DNA of 63,807 bases, from the IMG/VR virus record IMGVR_UViG_3300050138_000202, positions 1 to 63,807 of that record. One strand, written 5' to 3'. Each line of letters opens with the position of its first letter. Positions within the stretch are counted from its first letter, which is position 1. A program made the translations under genes and the position numbers. Of this stretch, positions 24,094 through 34,100 are shown in pieces. The notes under the pieces were generated by a model. It saw nothing but the letters and a program-made list of their open reading frames with translations, was not told where the DNA came from and searched no databases. Source of the stretch: a virus.

Positions 24094-25110
24094 ATGGGAA
24101 TATTCCAGGGAGACGTGATCATTAAGGCTATGGTTGATCTTGGCATCGAAGAGATGAAGAAGAACCCATGGCTATTGGACCATGCATTCGAAAGTTTGCT
24201 TGCTACCAAATATATTGCCGACAAATATGGTCGCAAGCAGATTGATGCGGCCAAAGAATGGCTGGCTAACGTAAAAATCGACGTATATCTACGTCCGCGC
24301 GAAGATAAAGATCAGCTGCCTATGGTTACGATCTTCCCTTTGCCATCCAACGAAAAACCAGAAATGAAGACTATGGGCGATATGTCGACCATACGAAAAA
24401 TTCTGATGCCAAACGAGATAGGCAAGCCGATCCCCTATATTGTCAAGCCGTTCACTCCACTCGCGTATGACGCAAGCACGGGTCTTTTGGCATTGCCTCT
24501 AGCTACAATCGGAATTGAAACCGTGGTTGCTGGTCAAGTTTTAGTTAATCCAACTGATGGTACCGGATACATCATTCAGGGTGTCATCTCGATTAATGCG
24601 ACAACGGTCGCAATTCAAATTCAACCAGGCACTCCCATTCCAAATTCGACTCAGCTTGGCGTCGTTCCAGAATACCAATACTATGAAGCGCGCGTCGAGC
24701 ACACATTCAATCAAGAGACCTATTCCATTGGTTGTTACGCGCACGGCGATGTGCAGAATTTGATATTTTTACACACTATTGTTTATTATGCCATTATGCG
24801 TTACAGACAGACTCTTCTTGAGGGTAGTGGATTTGCAGAAAGTGTTGTAAATAGTGGAGAAGTTACCGAAGATCCAAATTTTACAGGGGCGGGCGGCGAA
24901 GAAGCGTATGTGCGTTTTATTACACTGACTGGCCAAGTAGAACAAAGCTGGATTAAGGCTCCGCAGCGCTTCATTGAGAGCGTCGTAGTGGCCGACCATA
25001 CTGCTGGATTGACTGGTGGAATAAAAATTTTGACGAATGAGCCGACCCCTTCTGTGATCAATCCTCAAAACGAGAGTTGGTTCACCGTTGAAGACGGCGA
25101 CGAATCTTAA
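24094..25110 (+). CDS. Virion protein, probable tail terminator or adaptor
   Basis: 338 residues, RBS AAGGAG. Mixed alpha/beta with a long beta region (AGQVLVNPTDGTGYIIQGV, VAIQIQPGTPIPN) and HGDVQNLIFLHTIVYYAIMRYRQ, a pattern seen in phage tail-terminator-type proteins. Family assignment is tentative; position just before sheath genes supports a tail role. Confidence 0.5.
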   Translation: MGIFQGDVIIKAMVDLGIEEMKKNPWLLDHAFESLLATKYIADKYGRKQIDAAKEWLANVKIDVYLRPREDKDQLPMVTIFPLPSNEKPEMKTMGDMSTIRKILMPNEIGKPIPYIVKPFTPLAYDASTGLLALPLATIGIETVVAGQVLVNPTDGTGYIIQGVISINATTVAIQIQPGTPIPNSTQLGVVPEYQYYEARVEHTFNQETYSIGCYAHGDVQNLIFLHTIVYYAIMRYRQTLLEGSGFAESVVNSGEVTEDPNFTGAGGEEAYVRFITLTGQVEQSWIKAPQRFIESVVVADHTAGLTGGIKILTNEPTPSVINPQNESWFTVEDGDES

Positions 25111-25114
25111 GCCT

Positions 25115-25561
25115 ATGAAAACTTGTAAAAAAGGACTTCATCAATACGAGGGTAAGCAGTGTAAAGAATGCCAAAAAGTCGCCAATGCTTCTTGGTATAG
25201 GATTAATGGTGAAAAATCCAAGGCTTACAGCTCTGCCAGGAGAAGGTCTGATCCCTCCTATATATTGGGATGGGTAGAATCTAATAGGGCTAAGGTGAAC
25301 GCTTACAGTGCTATGCGTAAGGCCGCAAATAGACAGCGTACTCCAAAATGGCTTACGGAATCTGATCTGATAGAAATTAATTGGGCATATGAGATCGCCA
25401 GACAAAAGACGCTAGAAACTGGCGTCATATATGAGGTAGATCACATAATTCCCCTTCAGGGCAAAAACGTATCTGGACTGCATATTCCTCAAAATTTACA
25501 GGTAATTACCCGTACAAAGAATCGTCAAAAAACTAATAATTTCGACGATATAAAGAGCTAG
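25115..25561 (+). CDS. HNH homing endonuclease
   Basis: 148 residues from ATG 25115, two bases after the previous stop codon. CKKGLHQYEGKQCKEC zinc pair, then YEVDHIIPLQGKNVSGLH and PQNLQVITRTKN, the HNH core, very similar to the enzyme at 3899-4357. Confidence 0.85.
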   Translation: MKTCKKGLHQYEGKQCKECQKVANASWYRINGEKSKAYSSARRRSDPSYILGWVESNRAKVNAYSAMRKAANRQRTPKWLTESDLIEINWAYEIARQKTLETGVIYEVDHIIPLQGKNVSGLHIPQNLQVITRTKNRQKTNNFDDIKS

Positions 25562-25562
25562 C

Positions 25563-25850
25563 ATGCCATACAAGAGCGATCAGCAAAGAAAATGGGCTCA
25601 TACAGCCACTGGTAAAAAGGCATTAGGCGGTGAAGCCGCAGTCCACGAATGGGACGAAGCGACCAAAGGCAAGAAATTGCCCAAGTACGCTAAGAAAGAA
25701 AAGATAGTGACTAATTTTTACAAAACCGAACTCCAAAAGTTTGGGGGTATGGGCCAACTCAGTTTAAATGAGGTCGCTCCAAAGCACCCAACCCTGCAGA
25801 AGTTCAAGGCTTTTCTAGATGCTACAAAGCTAAAGAAATGTGGTCCGTAG
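25563..25850 (+). CDS. Small conserved phage protein
   Basis: 95 residues, ATG overlapping the preceding TAG. The opening MPYKSDQQRKWAHT and the segment VHEWDEATKGKKLPKYAKK match a common small phage protein type found near structural genes. Basic, no known function. Confidence 0.6.
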   Translation: MPYKSDQQRKWAHTATGKKALGGEAAVHEWDEATKGKKLPKYAKKEKIVTNFYKTELQKFGGMGQLSLNEVAPKHPTLQKFKAFLDATKLKKCGP

Positions 25851-25883
25851 CAATCTTTGTAGAGTAATAAGAGGTTTAAAGGC

Positions 25884-26909
25884 ATGGCCAACGATAATAT
25901 GAATTCTCCTAAAGACGCGGCAATGGCTATCTTAGCTAAGGCTCAGAAATTACTTGATAATAAGTCCTCGGCTGCCATTGAAGATATCAAGGTAGAGGAC
26001 ATGAAAAAGTCCGCTCAGTATACCTCTGGTCTTCACACGGTTGCTTATTATGGTCTGGATAAACATTCTGCGCAGCAAGCTGCACTGGCTGTTTTGGCTA
26101 AATCTCAAGATTTGCTATCTGCGACCGTTTCCGCTAAAACTGATGGATTTCAAAAATCCGCAGAAGCTGAATCTGGAATGCACAAGGTTGAATATTACAG
26201 CCAGCCGTTTGAAAAAGCTGAAACTGGTCACGAGAAAGGTATCCATACTCAAAGTGACCCTTCTCAGAAAAGTCGAGTGATGATGGGAACTAGCAAGGCT
26301 GGTTCACAAATGCCGCTATCGCGCGACCCTAAAACTCGCGCTGAAGATGTTCATGACGCAAAAAAGGTTCATCAAAAAGTTCGTAGCGAAATGGATCACG
26401 ATGTTCCTCACAGGCCCTTAGCCAATATGAAGTCTGAGATGCTTTGTTCGGAACACGCTCTTGGTAAAACCGAAGGCGTACAAATCGTAAAGGCTGAAAG
26501 CTGCACGAAATGTATGGGCAAGTCTGAATGGTCTGATTTATATGAAGACCTGGCCAAGATGGAAAAGTCAGAAAAAGAAGACGAAAACGAGATTGGCACT
26601 AAATTTGTAAAGTCTGATACTGAAAACAAAAAGGCCCCAAGCAATGACTTGAAGCCAAAGATCGAAGAAAAGCCAATTGAGCGCGACAATCAAGACTTCG
26701 AGACGAAGCCTGGACACGCTCCTGAAAACGATCATCGAGAAGCAACAACTTTACCCCAACCCGCACAGAATCCAGCGGCACAAGGACAGGGCAGCAATCC
26801 TCCAGCAGGAACTAAGCCCGTAAATGGTAAAGGGATTCACAAATTGTCATTTTTTATGGGTCATAGACACCACAAGAATGCTGCCAAGAAATTTAATCCA
26901 GCTGGGTAA
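25884..26909 (+). CDS. Hypothetical protein with internal duplication
   Basis: 341 residues, RBS GAGGTTTAAAGG. Two related blocks are visible: AMAILAKAQKLLDN..SGLHTVAYYG (from about 12) and AALAVLAKSQDLLSA..SGMHKVEYYS (from about 64). The rest is charged and disordered, with CTKCMGKSE near the middle and a His/Lys-rich end. No catalytic motif. Possibly an internal virion or assembly protein; unassigned. Confidence 0.5.
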   Translation: MANDNMNSPKDAAMAILAKAQKLLDNKSSAAIEDIKVEDMKKSAQYTSGLHTVAYYGLDKHSAQQAALAVLAKSQDLLSATVSAKTDGFQKSAEAESGMHKVEYYSQPFEKAETGHEKGIHTQSDPSQKSRVMMGTSKAGSQMPLSRDPKTRAEDVHDAKKVHQKVRSEMDHDVPHRPLANMKSEMLCSEHALGKTEGVQIVKAESCTKCMGKSEWSDLYEDLAKMEKSEKEDENEIGTKFVKSDTENKKAPSNDLKPKIEEKPIERDNQDFETKPGHAPENDHREATTLPQPAQNPAAQGQGSNPPAGTKPVNGKGIHKLSFFMGHRHHKNAAKKFNPAG

Positions 26910-26913
26910 CCAA

Positions 26914-27198
26914 ATGGCTAAGAAAGAAAAGGTTGAACAAATGGAAAAGAAACAAGAGATGATAGCAGAAGCAGCAAAAGCCTTCCGCGCATCGCTTTAT
27001 AAGCCAGAAGTTCGCGTTTTAACTGAAAAGGAAAAACGAGAACAGTTCAGAATTTTCTGGGCTCAAAGTAAACGTAAATACGGCAAGACCAAAAGCATTG
27101 AAGATATTATATGGTTACATCTAAAATCTTCAAAAATGGACGAACCAGAACAGTTTGAGGCTGGCGTCGCCCACTTCGGACTCAAAAAGATTAAGTAA
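26914..27198 (+). CDS. Small basic helical protein
   Basis: 94 residues from ATG 26914, three bases past the previous stop; upstream in-frame extension would overlap that gene. Charged helices (KKEKVEQMEKKQEMIAEAAK, TEKEKREQFRIFWAQSKRK). It directly precedes the sheath gene and may be a chaperone or tail protein. Unassigned. Confidence 0.5.
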   Translation: MAKKEKVEQMEKKQEMIAEAAKAFRASLYKPEVRVLTEKEKREQFRIFWAQSKRKYGKTKSIEDIIWLHLKSSKMDEPEQFEAGVAHFGLKKIK

Positions 27199-27215
27199 GT
27201 AGGAGAATTTAAAAA

Positions 27216-29996
27216 ATGGCACAACGTTTAGTAACATCATTCGTCAACACCGTAATTCCAAGCGCACCAGTGAACACGACTGTTACAAGTCAACCTGTTG
27301 GTTTGGGTGCATCCGGTATCGTAGTAATCATGGGTGAAGCTGATGCAGGACCTAGCTATGAAACGACTGTTTTATCAGCCAATTCGTTTACCCCTGATCA
27401 AATGTCAAAAGTTGTTCAGAAATATGGCAGCGGTCAGATTGTAGACGCCTTCGCGGCACTTTCTGCGCCTTCGAATGATCCCGATATTACCGGAACTGCG
27501 AATCTGATCTACATCGTTAAAACGAATAGTGGAAGTAAGGCTTCTGCAATCGTCCCAGGATACGGCACTTTAACGTCTCTGAACAATGGTACGGCTGGAA
27601 ATCTTTTCAGCTACACCGTTACTTCTACCGCTCCTGAAGTTCCCCCACAAGTTACTGGAACTACTGTTCCTGCTTTCGGCTCTCTTCTCAATGGCGACAC
27701 TTTCTCTATTCGCTTGAATGGTGGAGCAGCTAGTGTTATTACGCTAAGTTCCGCTAGTGGCGGAGCGTCTCCTTCTGCAGCACAAACTGCGGCTTCTGCA
27801 GAATATACTACTTTACAGGGCATGGCCAATTCTGGTACTTCTGGCGGTCTCATCAATTCTGAACTTGGTGGTCAAAGCTTGGGTCCTGGCGTATACAAAG
27901 CTACTTCTGGCACGGCTGGATCATTTACGTTGAATGGAACCCTTACTCTTACGGGTACCGCAACAGACGTATTCGTTTTTCAGACGACTGCATCCACCAT
28001 TATTACGGGTGGAACTAGTACTCCTACTATCATTCTTGCTGGCGGAGCATTAGCTAAAAACGTTTACTGGTTGGCTGGTTCTTCTGCCACCCTAAATAGT
28101 TCCTTCGTTGGAACATTCCAAGGTAACGTTATCGCTCAAGCAAGTATTACTAATACGCTTGGTGGAACGGTTAACGGTTCACTCATTGCTCTTACTGGTG
28201 CGGTAACCCTTAGCGCACCAACTGTTGTCAATGCTCAGAATGCTCCTCTACTTGGGGTTGCTGGAGCTTTTGGTCTCTTGGGAGCATCTGCTGTAACTGG
28301 TAGCGCTGCTGCTGGTACCATTGTTAACGGCGACGTGGGATCTTCTCCAACAAATACTATTACCAACTTTCCTCCAGGCATAGTCAATACTGGAGTTCAT
28401 TCGACACTTGCTGAACTGATCATAGAGCTTAATTCCCTTCTACCTGCAGGCATTACGGCTTCGGCGGGAGTGGCTCCAAACACCCTCAAGCTAACGATGG
28501 CTCCCAGTGCTTTTCCATACGCATCTGGTTCTGGTCTGTCTTTCGAGTTGATCGATTCTACTCCTGGCGATCTAGCTGCGCTCGGTCTAACCGCTGGCTT
28601 GTCTACTTCTAGCGAAGAACCAGCAGTTGAAGTTCAGATTGTTAATTCTACGACTGGCATCAATGAGATCCTCGGCGTTTCTCCGAACGTGGCAATGACT
28701 GTCGGATATGCCGGTGTGACTGGAACTCTGACTATCAACGGTACTACTCTTACGACTAGCGTTGCTCCTAGTAGCGCTAACCTTTCGATTGTACTTTCTC
28801 AGTATACGACCATTGGTCAGTTAGCTGCTTTCATTAATGCTCAGCCTGGGTATTCTGCGACCGCTAGTCCTTCGGCCCTTCAGCTTCCAACTTCGGCACT
28901 GGATCAAGTGACGGCTATAGGGATTGCTTCGACAACCGGAACTCAACCTGGACGTATTAAAGACTCCCTTTACGAATTCCAACAACAGATGAATAGCTCG
29001 ACCGCTCTAGGTTTCACGGCCACTGCGGTTGCTGGTCTTCCGGCTCCAGGGTCTTTGACTTACTTGGCTGGTGGAACACGCGGCGCAACGTCTGCTGCAG
29101 ATATCGTAAATGCTATCGCACAAATGGCAGGAATACAATGTAATATCATTGTTCCCCTGTTCTCTCAGGATGCAACCGAAGATATTCTTCTTGGATTGAC
29201 TGACCCAACTTCGGCTTACACGATTGCTGCAATCAACGCAGCGACCAAAAATCACTGTATTGAGTACAGCACTCCAAAGCTCGCAAGAAATCGTATCTGT
29301 ATCCTGTCTTTCTGGGACAATACGCAAAACACTTATGCAAACGCGAAAGCCGCCGCACAAGGTCTCGCAAGCTATCGCTGTTCACTGACTTGTCAGTGTC
29401 CAACTCAGGTCAACTCTGTGGGTGTCATCACCACTTTCATGCCTTGGTACAACGCAGTTGTAGCTGCTGGTATGCAAGCCGGTGGATTCTACAAGTCGAT
29501 TTGCAACAAGCTTGCAAACGTTATCAGTTTCAAAGATCCTGCTGGATATGATTCTGGAAGTCCTGGCGACGTCGAAGACGCATTGCTCGCAGGTCTTTTG
29601 GTTATGGAAAAATCTAGTGCAGGCGAATCGTGGGTTAGTGACCAAACTACCTACGGCTTTGACACCAATTTCGTCTATAACAGCATTCAGGCCGTCTACG
29701 CTTCTGACCTTATCTCTCTCGATATGGGCGCAAGCTTCAAGGCAGCCTTTGTTGGTAAATCACTCGCTGATATCAGCGCAGCAACTGGTTTGAGCTATCT
29801 GGCTCAGAAAATGGCTGGCTATATGCGAATTAAACTGATCGCCACAAGCGACGATGCACCTGCAGGATACAAAAACGCCTCGGTTCAAATCCTGGCACCT
29901 GTTATGTACGTCAACGTGGAGATCAAACTGGCAACGGCTATCTACTTCGTGCCTATCAGCATCAATATCTCGCAGATCCAACAGTCTGCGGGCTAA
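27216..29996 (+). CDS. Contractile tail sheath protein with inserted, circularly permuted DUF3494 domain
   Basis: 926 residues, RBS TAGGAG. N-terminal and C-terminal parts read as a sheath: SGIVVIMGEADAGPS, RTIKDSL-like RIKDSLYEFQQQM, SLTYLAGGTRG, then the conserved C-terminal domain ending VEIKLATAIYFVPISINIS. Residues about 181-394 are an insertion that splits a strand pair (SIRLNGGAASVITLS / STLAELIIELNSLLPAG). The insert is a DUF3494 ice-binding-type solenoid in permuted order: SLGPGVYKAT..VFVFQ..KNVYWLAGSSATL..FQGNVIA..NGSLIALTGAV come first, and the normally N-terminal block GAFGLLGASAVT..VNGDVGSSP..ITNFPPG comes last. It would decorate the outer tail surface. Confidence 0.85.
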   Translation: MAQRLVTSFVNTVIPSAPVNTTVTSQPVGLGASGIVVIMGEADAGPSYETTVLSANSFTPDQMSKVVQKYGSGQIVDAFAALSAPSNDPDITGTANLIYIVKTNSGSKASAIVPGYGTLTSLNNGTAGNLFSYTVTSTAPEVPPQVTGTTVPAFGSLLNGDTFSIRLNGGAASVITLSSASGGASPSAAQTAASAEYTTLQGMANSGTSGGLINSELGGQSLGPGVYKATSGTAGSFTLNGTLTLTGTATDVFVFQTTASTIITGGTSTPTIILAGGALAKNVYWLAGSSATLNSSFVGTFQGNVIAQASITNTLGGTVNGSLIALTGAVTLSAPTVVNAQNAPLLGVAGAFGLLGASAVTGSAAAGTIVNGDVGSSPTNTITNFPPGIVNTGVHSTLAELIIELNSLLPAGITASAGVAPNTLKLTMAPSAFPYASGSGLSFELIDSTPGDLAALGLTAGLSTSSEEPAVEVQIVNSTTGINEILGVSPNVAMTVGYAGVTGTLTINGTTLTTSVAPSSANLSIVLSQYTTIGQLAAFINAQPGYSATASPSALQLPTSALDQVTAIGIASTTGTQPGRIKDSLYEFQQQMNSSTALGFTATAVAGLPAPGSLTYLAGGTRGATSAADIVNAIAQMAGIQCNIIVPLFSQDATEDILLGLTDPTSAYTIAAINAATKNHCIEYSTPKLARNRICILSFWDNTQNTYANAKAAAQGLASYRCSLTCQCPTQVNSVGVITTFMPWYNAVVAAGMQAGGFYKSICNKLANVISFKDPAGYDSGSPGDVEDALLAGLLVMEKSSAGESWVSDQTTYGFDTNFVYNSIQAVYASDLISLDMGASFKAAFVGKSLADISAATGLSYLAQKMAGYMRIKLIATSDDAPAGYKNASVQILAPVMYVNVEIKLATAIYFVPISINISQIQQSAG

Positions 29997-30019
29997 TCTT
30001 TAGTCTATAGGAGTTTTAC

Positions 30020-30499
30020 ATGTCATATACCATTACAGGCGCTCGGGCGCTAGTTTACGTAAATAACCGTCTCGTGGGCATCTTTGAAAGCTGTACCGTG
30101 TCTAACACGACCAGCACAGAAGCTATCCATTTGCTTGGTCGCTTTACTCCCGCTGAAATCGCAATCACCGCACAAGAAGCTGTAAATATTACATGTGCTG
30201 GTTTTAGGGTCGCAGGAAACGGTGTCAACATCCTTCCAGCAGTTCCTAAAGTTCAAGATTTGCTGAATTTTCAACCTTTTACCATCACGGTCGTTGATCG
30301 GCAATCGCCTGCAAACGCTCCTATTGTTCTGGAAACAATTTTAGGTTGTGTTCCAACTTCGAACAATACGAATTATAACGCAAAGGCATCCAGCCGCGTA
30401 AACGTCAGCTACATGGGAATTATCAGTTCCAATGAAAGCGGTACACAATCAGAGAGCGGCGTAGTGCCGGATCTCGCGCCACCTTCGGCAAGCTCGTAA
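30020..30499 (+). CDS. Tail tube protein
   Basis: 159 residues, RBS TAGGAG, directly after the sheath gene as in other myoviruses. Beta-rich with SYTITGARALVYVNNRLVGIF at the start and PFTITVVDRQ in the middle, resembling tube proteins of large myoviruses. A terminator follows 34 bases later. Confidence 0.75.
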   Translation: MSYTITGARALVYVNNRLVGIFESCTVSNTTSTEAIHLLGRFTPAEIAITAQEAVNITCAGFRVAGNGVNILPAVPKVQDLLNFQPFTITVVDRQSPANAPIVLETILGCVPTSNNTNYNAKASSRVNVSYMGIISSNESGTQSESGVVPDLAPPSASS

Positions 30500-30533
30500 T
30501 TTCTACAATCCTTAGAAGTGTAAACTTTACAAG

Positions 30534-30557
30534 GCCCATGTTTTCATGGGCTTTTTT
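30534..30557 (+). terminator. Intrinsic terminator after sheath and tube
   Basis: Perfect GCCCATG-TTTT-CATGGGC hairpin followed by six T. It closes the sheath-tube transcription unit. Confidence 0.85.
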
Positions 30558-30604
30558 ATTTTCTTAGGTGTGATTGCCAGATTCAGAGCACTAATCTTAG
30601 TATC

Positions 30605-31012
30605 ATGATTAAAGATCCTTTTGTAAGAAAATGGCATGATTTGAAATATTTATATGGAATCGAGGCGGCAGATTATTTTAAAGCTCATCCAGCCTGTCAG
30701 CATTGTCCTGAGAAGCGAATTGCGGCCCTAACAGTACATCACACCAAGGGCAGGCAGGTAAACGAGTTCGAGACCTTATGCTTCAATTGCCATATGATTC
30801 ACCATGCAAAGCACAAGACATTCACCTATGAAGATCACTTGAAATTTGTCGATAAGAAACAAGACAGATTAAATGAAACTCAAGAGATGTATGATCGAAT
30901 GGTCAAAAGATATTCTGAACTTAAAAGTTTGCGACGTACCGCGAAAGAGTTCGGAGTCAGTACTGGACCAATTCGACGTGCTCTAGCCAGAATGCGCCTA
31001 CCTGTCCAGTAG
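30605..31012 (+). CDS. HNH endonuclease with C-terminal HTH
   Basis: 135 residues. CQHCPEKR, TVHHTKGR and CFNCHMIHH supply zinc and HNH residues; the C-terminus (RRTAKEFGVSTGPIRRALARM) is a helix-turn-helix that probably recognises DNA. No ribosome binding site is seen. It lies alone between the tail terminator and the fibre gene. Confidence 0.8.
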   Translation: MIKDPFVRKWHDLKYLYGIEAADYFKAHPACQHCPEKRIAALTVHHTKGRQVNEFETLCFNCHMIHHAKHKTFTYEDHLKFVDKKQDRLNETQEMYDRMVKRYSELKSLRRTAKEFGVSTGPIRRALARMRLPVQ

Positions 31013-31124
31013 GAGATCGTCGGTGCGAATACGACCAGCACCGCCACCTATTGCGCCAATCTTAACCCTGTGTCCACAGCTAATCAACGATGTAGCTTTT
31101 TCAAGGACCAATAGGACTTAAACG

Positions 31125-34100
31125 ATGGCAAACACTAAAATTTCTCAATTACCAGTTGCCACCGGCACCAGCGGTCCAGACCTATATACGCTCGTTCAGG
31201 GCGGAGTGAATAAGAGCATCTCTCTCTCGGTACTGGCAGCCGCCATAGGCGTTGGCAGCGGCATTACGCAACTGACTGGCGATATCGCTGCCGGTCCTGG
31301 CTCTGGCTCCCAAGTCGCATCTTTAGTTGCCACGTCGAATAGCACACTCGTTACTCTATCCGCGCTCGCTCTTCCTTGGGCACAGCTGTCTGGCACCGTA
31401 CCTACTTTTAATCAAAATACGACCGGAAACGCTGCAACCGCAACTTTCGCAACTTCTGCTAGCACCGCAGCAACCGCTACACATGCCGTCACTGCTGGCA
31501 CGGCTAGCACAGCTCTAGTTGCTATAAATATGCCATACAGCGGTCTTACGGGCACCGTTCCTACTTGGAATCAGAATACGACTGGAACTGCAGCAAACAT
31601 TACTGCGACTTCAAACTCGACGCTAACTACGCTGTCAAGTTTGTCACTTCCATATTCTCAGCTGACGGGAACAGTTCCCACTTGGAACCAAAATACCACT
31701 GGGAATGCTGCGACCGCAACCACTGCTGTAAATATTACTGCAACTACAAATAGTACGTTGATCACGCTGTCGGCATTAGCACTTCCATATTCACAATTGA
31801 CTGGTACGGTCCCAACCTGGAACCAAAATACAACTGGCACCGCTGCTAATATTACAGCAAGCTCTAACGCTACGCTGACGACATTGTCAAGTTTGTCACT
31901 TCCTTATTCACAAATCACTGGTGCTCCAGCTTCTGGGGTTTCATCTGTCAACTCGTTGACTGGCGCTCTGAATATCGTTGCAGGTGCAGGTATTTCTGTA
32001 ACTCCTTCTGGAACAAATATTACAATCGCAATGACGGGTAGTAGTGGTATCAACCAATTAACTGGCGACGTTACAGCCGGTCCTGGTACTGGTTCCCAAG
32101 TTGCAACCTTAGTCGCAACATCTAATAGTACACTCGTTACTCTATCGAGTTTAGCGCTTCCTTATTCTCAGTTGACAGGAACAGTACCTACTTGGAACCA
32201 AAATACTACCGGCACTGCAGCGAATATCACTGCAAGTTCAAATAGTACCCTTGTTACCCTGTCTAGTTTAGCTTTGCCTTATTCGCAATTGACTGGTACT
32301 GTTCCGACGTGGAACCAAAATACAACTGGCACCGCTGCTAATATTACAGCAAGCTCTAACGCTACGCTGACGACATTGTCATTATTGAGTCTGCCATATT
32401 CTCAGCTATCTGGTACGGTCCCAACCTGGAACCAAAACACAACCGGAACAGCGGCCAATATTACGGACGCTTCGAATTCAACTCTGATCACATTATCAAG
32501 TTTGTCGCTTCCGTATTCACAAATCACAGGTGTTCCCGCTAACGTTTCGTCCCTGAATTCACTTGTTGGTGCTTTGACCTTGGTTGCTGGATCTGGAATA
32601 TCGATCATTCCTTCTGGCTCAAATATTACCATCACTGCGACTGGCGGTGGCGGTGGCATCAATCAATTAACTGGCGATGTAACTGCTGGACCTGGAAGTG
32701 GAAGTCAGGTTGCAAGCTTAGTCGCTACATCCAACAGCACGCTTGTTACGCTATCTGTATTGGCGCTTCCATATTCGCAATTAATCGGAACAGTACCTAC
32801 TTGGAACCAAAATACGACTGGTAACGCTGCCACGGTTACAACCAATGCTAATTTAACAGGTCCCGTTACAAGCGTAGGAAACGCAACCGCTATCGCTAAT
32901 GGCGCTATCTCTAACGCCATGTTGGCAAACAGCGCGGTCGCCAACCTCTCTGGAACAAATACTGGCGACGTCACCCTAACTGCTGTTGGTGCGACTCCTA
33001 ATGCCAACGGCGCTAGTCTATCTGGTCAAGTACTGACTCTACAGCCAGCAAACGCATCATTCCCTGGCGTACTTACCGCTGCTGACTGGAATACGTTTAA
33101 CAATAAGCTCGACGCTTCTCGTGGCAATTACATAACCAATCCAGACGCTGAAGTAAATACGGCTGGATGGAACCTGTATAATAATCAGGGTAATCCTGCA
33201 CAAGCTTTTGTTGTAGCAAATGATATCACCTATACGGCTGTCGCAGCTGGCAGTGCCGGAAACGGCATCAATATTGACTATATTTTCCATCCTACTCAGA
33301 GCTATCTTACTCCTCTCGTTACGGTCGTGTCGTCAACGCACGTCACCGTTGCTTGGTATAACGGTCCTACGATTGCGAACAATCCTACAGCGACACAGCT
33401 TAAGGCTGCGTGGGACGCTGTTCCTGGGGCGGTCGCTCTAGCCACGGCAGCTATTACTGGCGTTGCAGGAAATCTACAATACATCACCGGCTCACACATC
33501 ACGGCACTTGGCGGAGACGCCTCTCCTGTTGATGGAACTGGCGGAGCTGTCACTGGTGTTACATTTACCAGAAGTCTGATCAATCCACTAGTCGGAATTG
33601 CATCTTTTGATCTTGGTAAAGACGGAGTATCTCGCCAAGGCGAGGGCGTAAGTACAGATTTCATGATCAACAGTCTCGACAAGGGTCAAACACTTCAGGT
33701 GAGTTTTGCCTATAGTGGATCGTCTGGAATGGTGCTTGGTGCAAATTCTGATGTTCAGGTGTTCGTGTACGATATTACGAATGCAGTTTTGATCCCCGTA
33801 ACTCCACTTCGAACTATTGCAGGTCCTGTCAGCACGGCCAAGACATTCACTGGTCAGTTTAAGGCTTCTGCGACCAGCGTAAATTACCGACTCATTCTCC
33901 ACATTGCGACTGCAAACACTACTGCGTGGGATCTACAATTAGATAATTTTGTTCTCAACAGCGTTCTAAGTGCAGTGGCAGCTACGCAAGTTCCATCACT
34001 TGTTCTTTTAGCCAATCCTGTCAGCGGCGCTGTAACAGATCACATGGTCGTAATGTGGACAGATGGAGCGCAGCAATGGGTTCCGGCCACCATCACTGGT

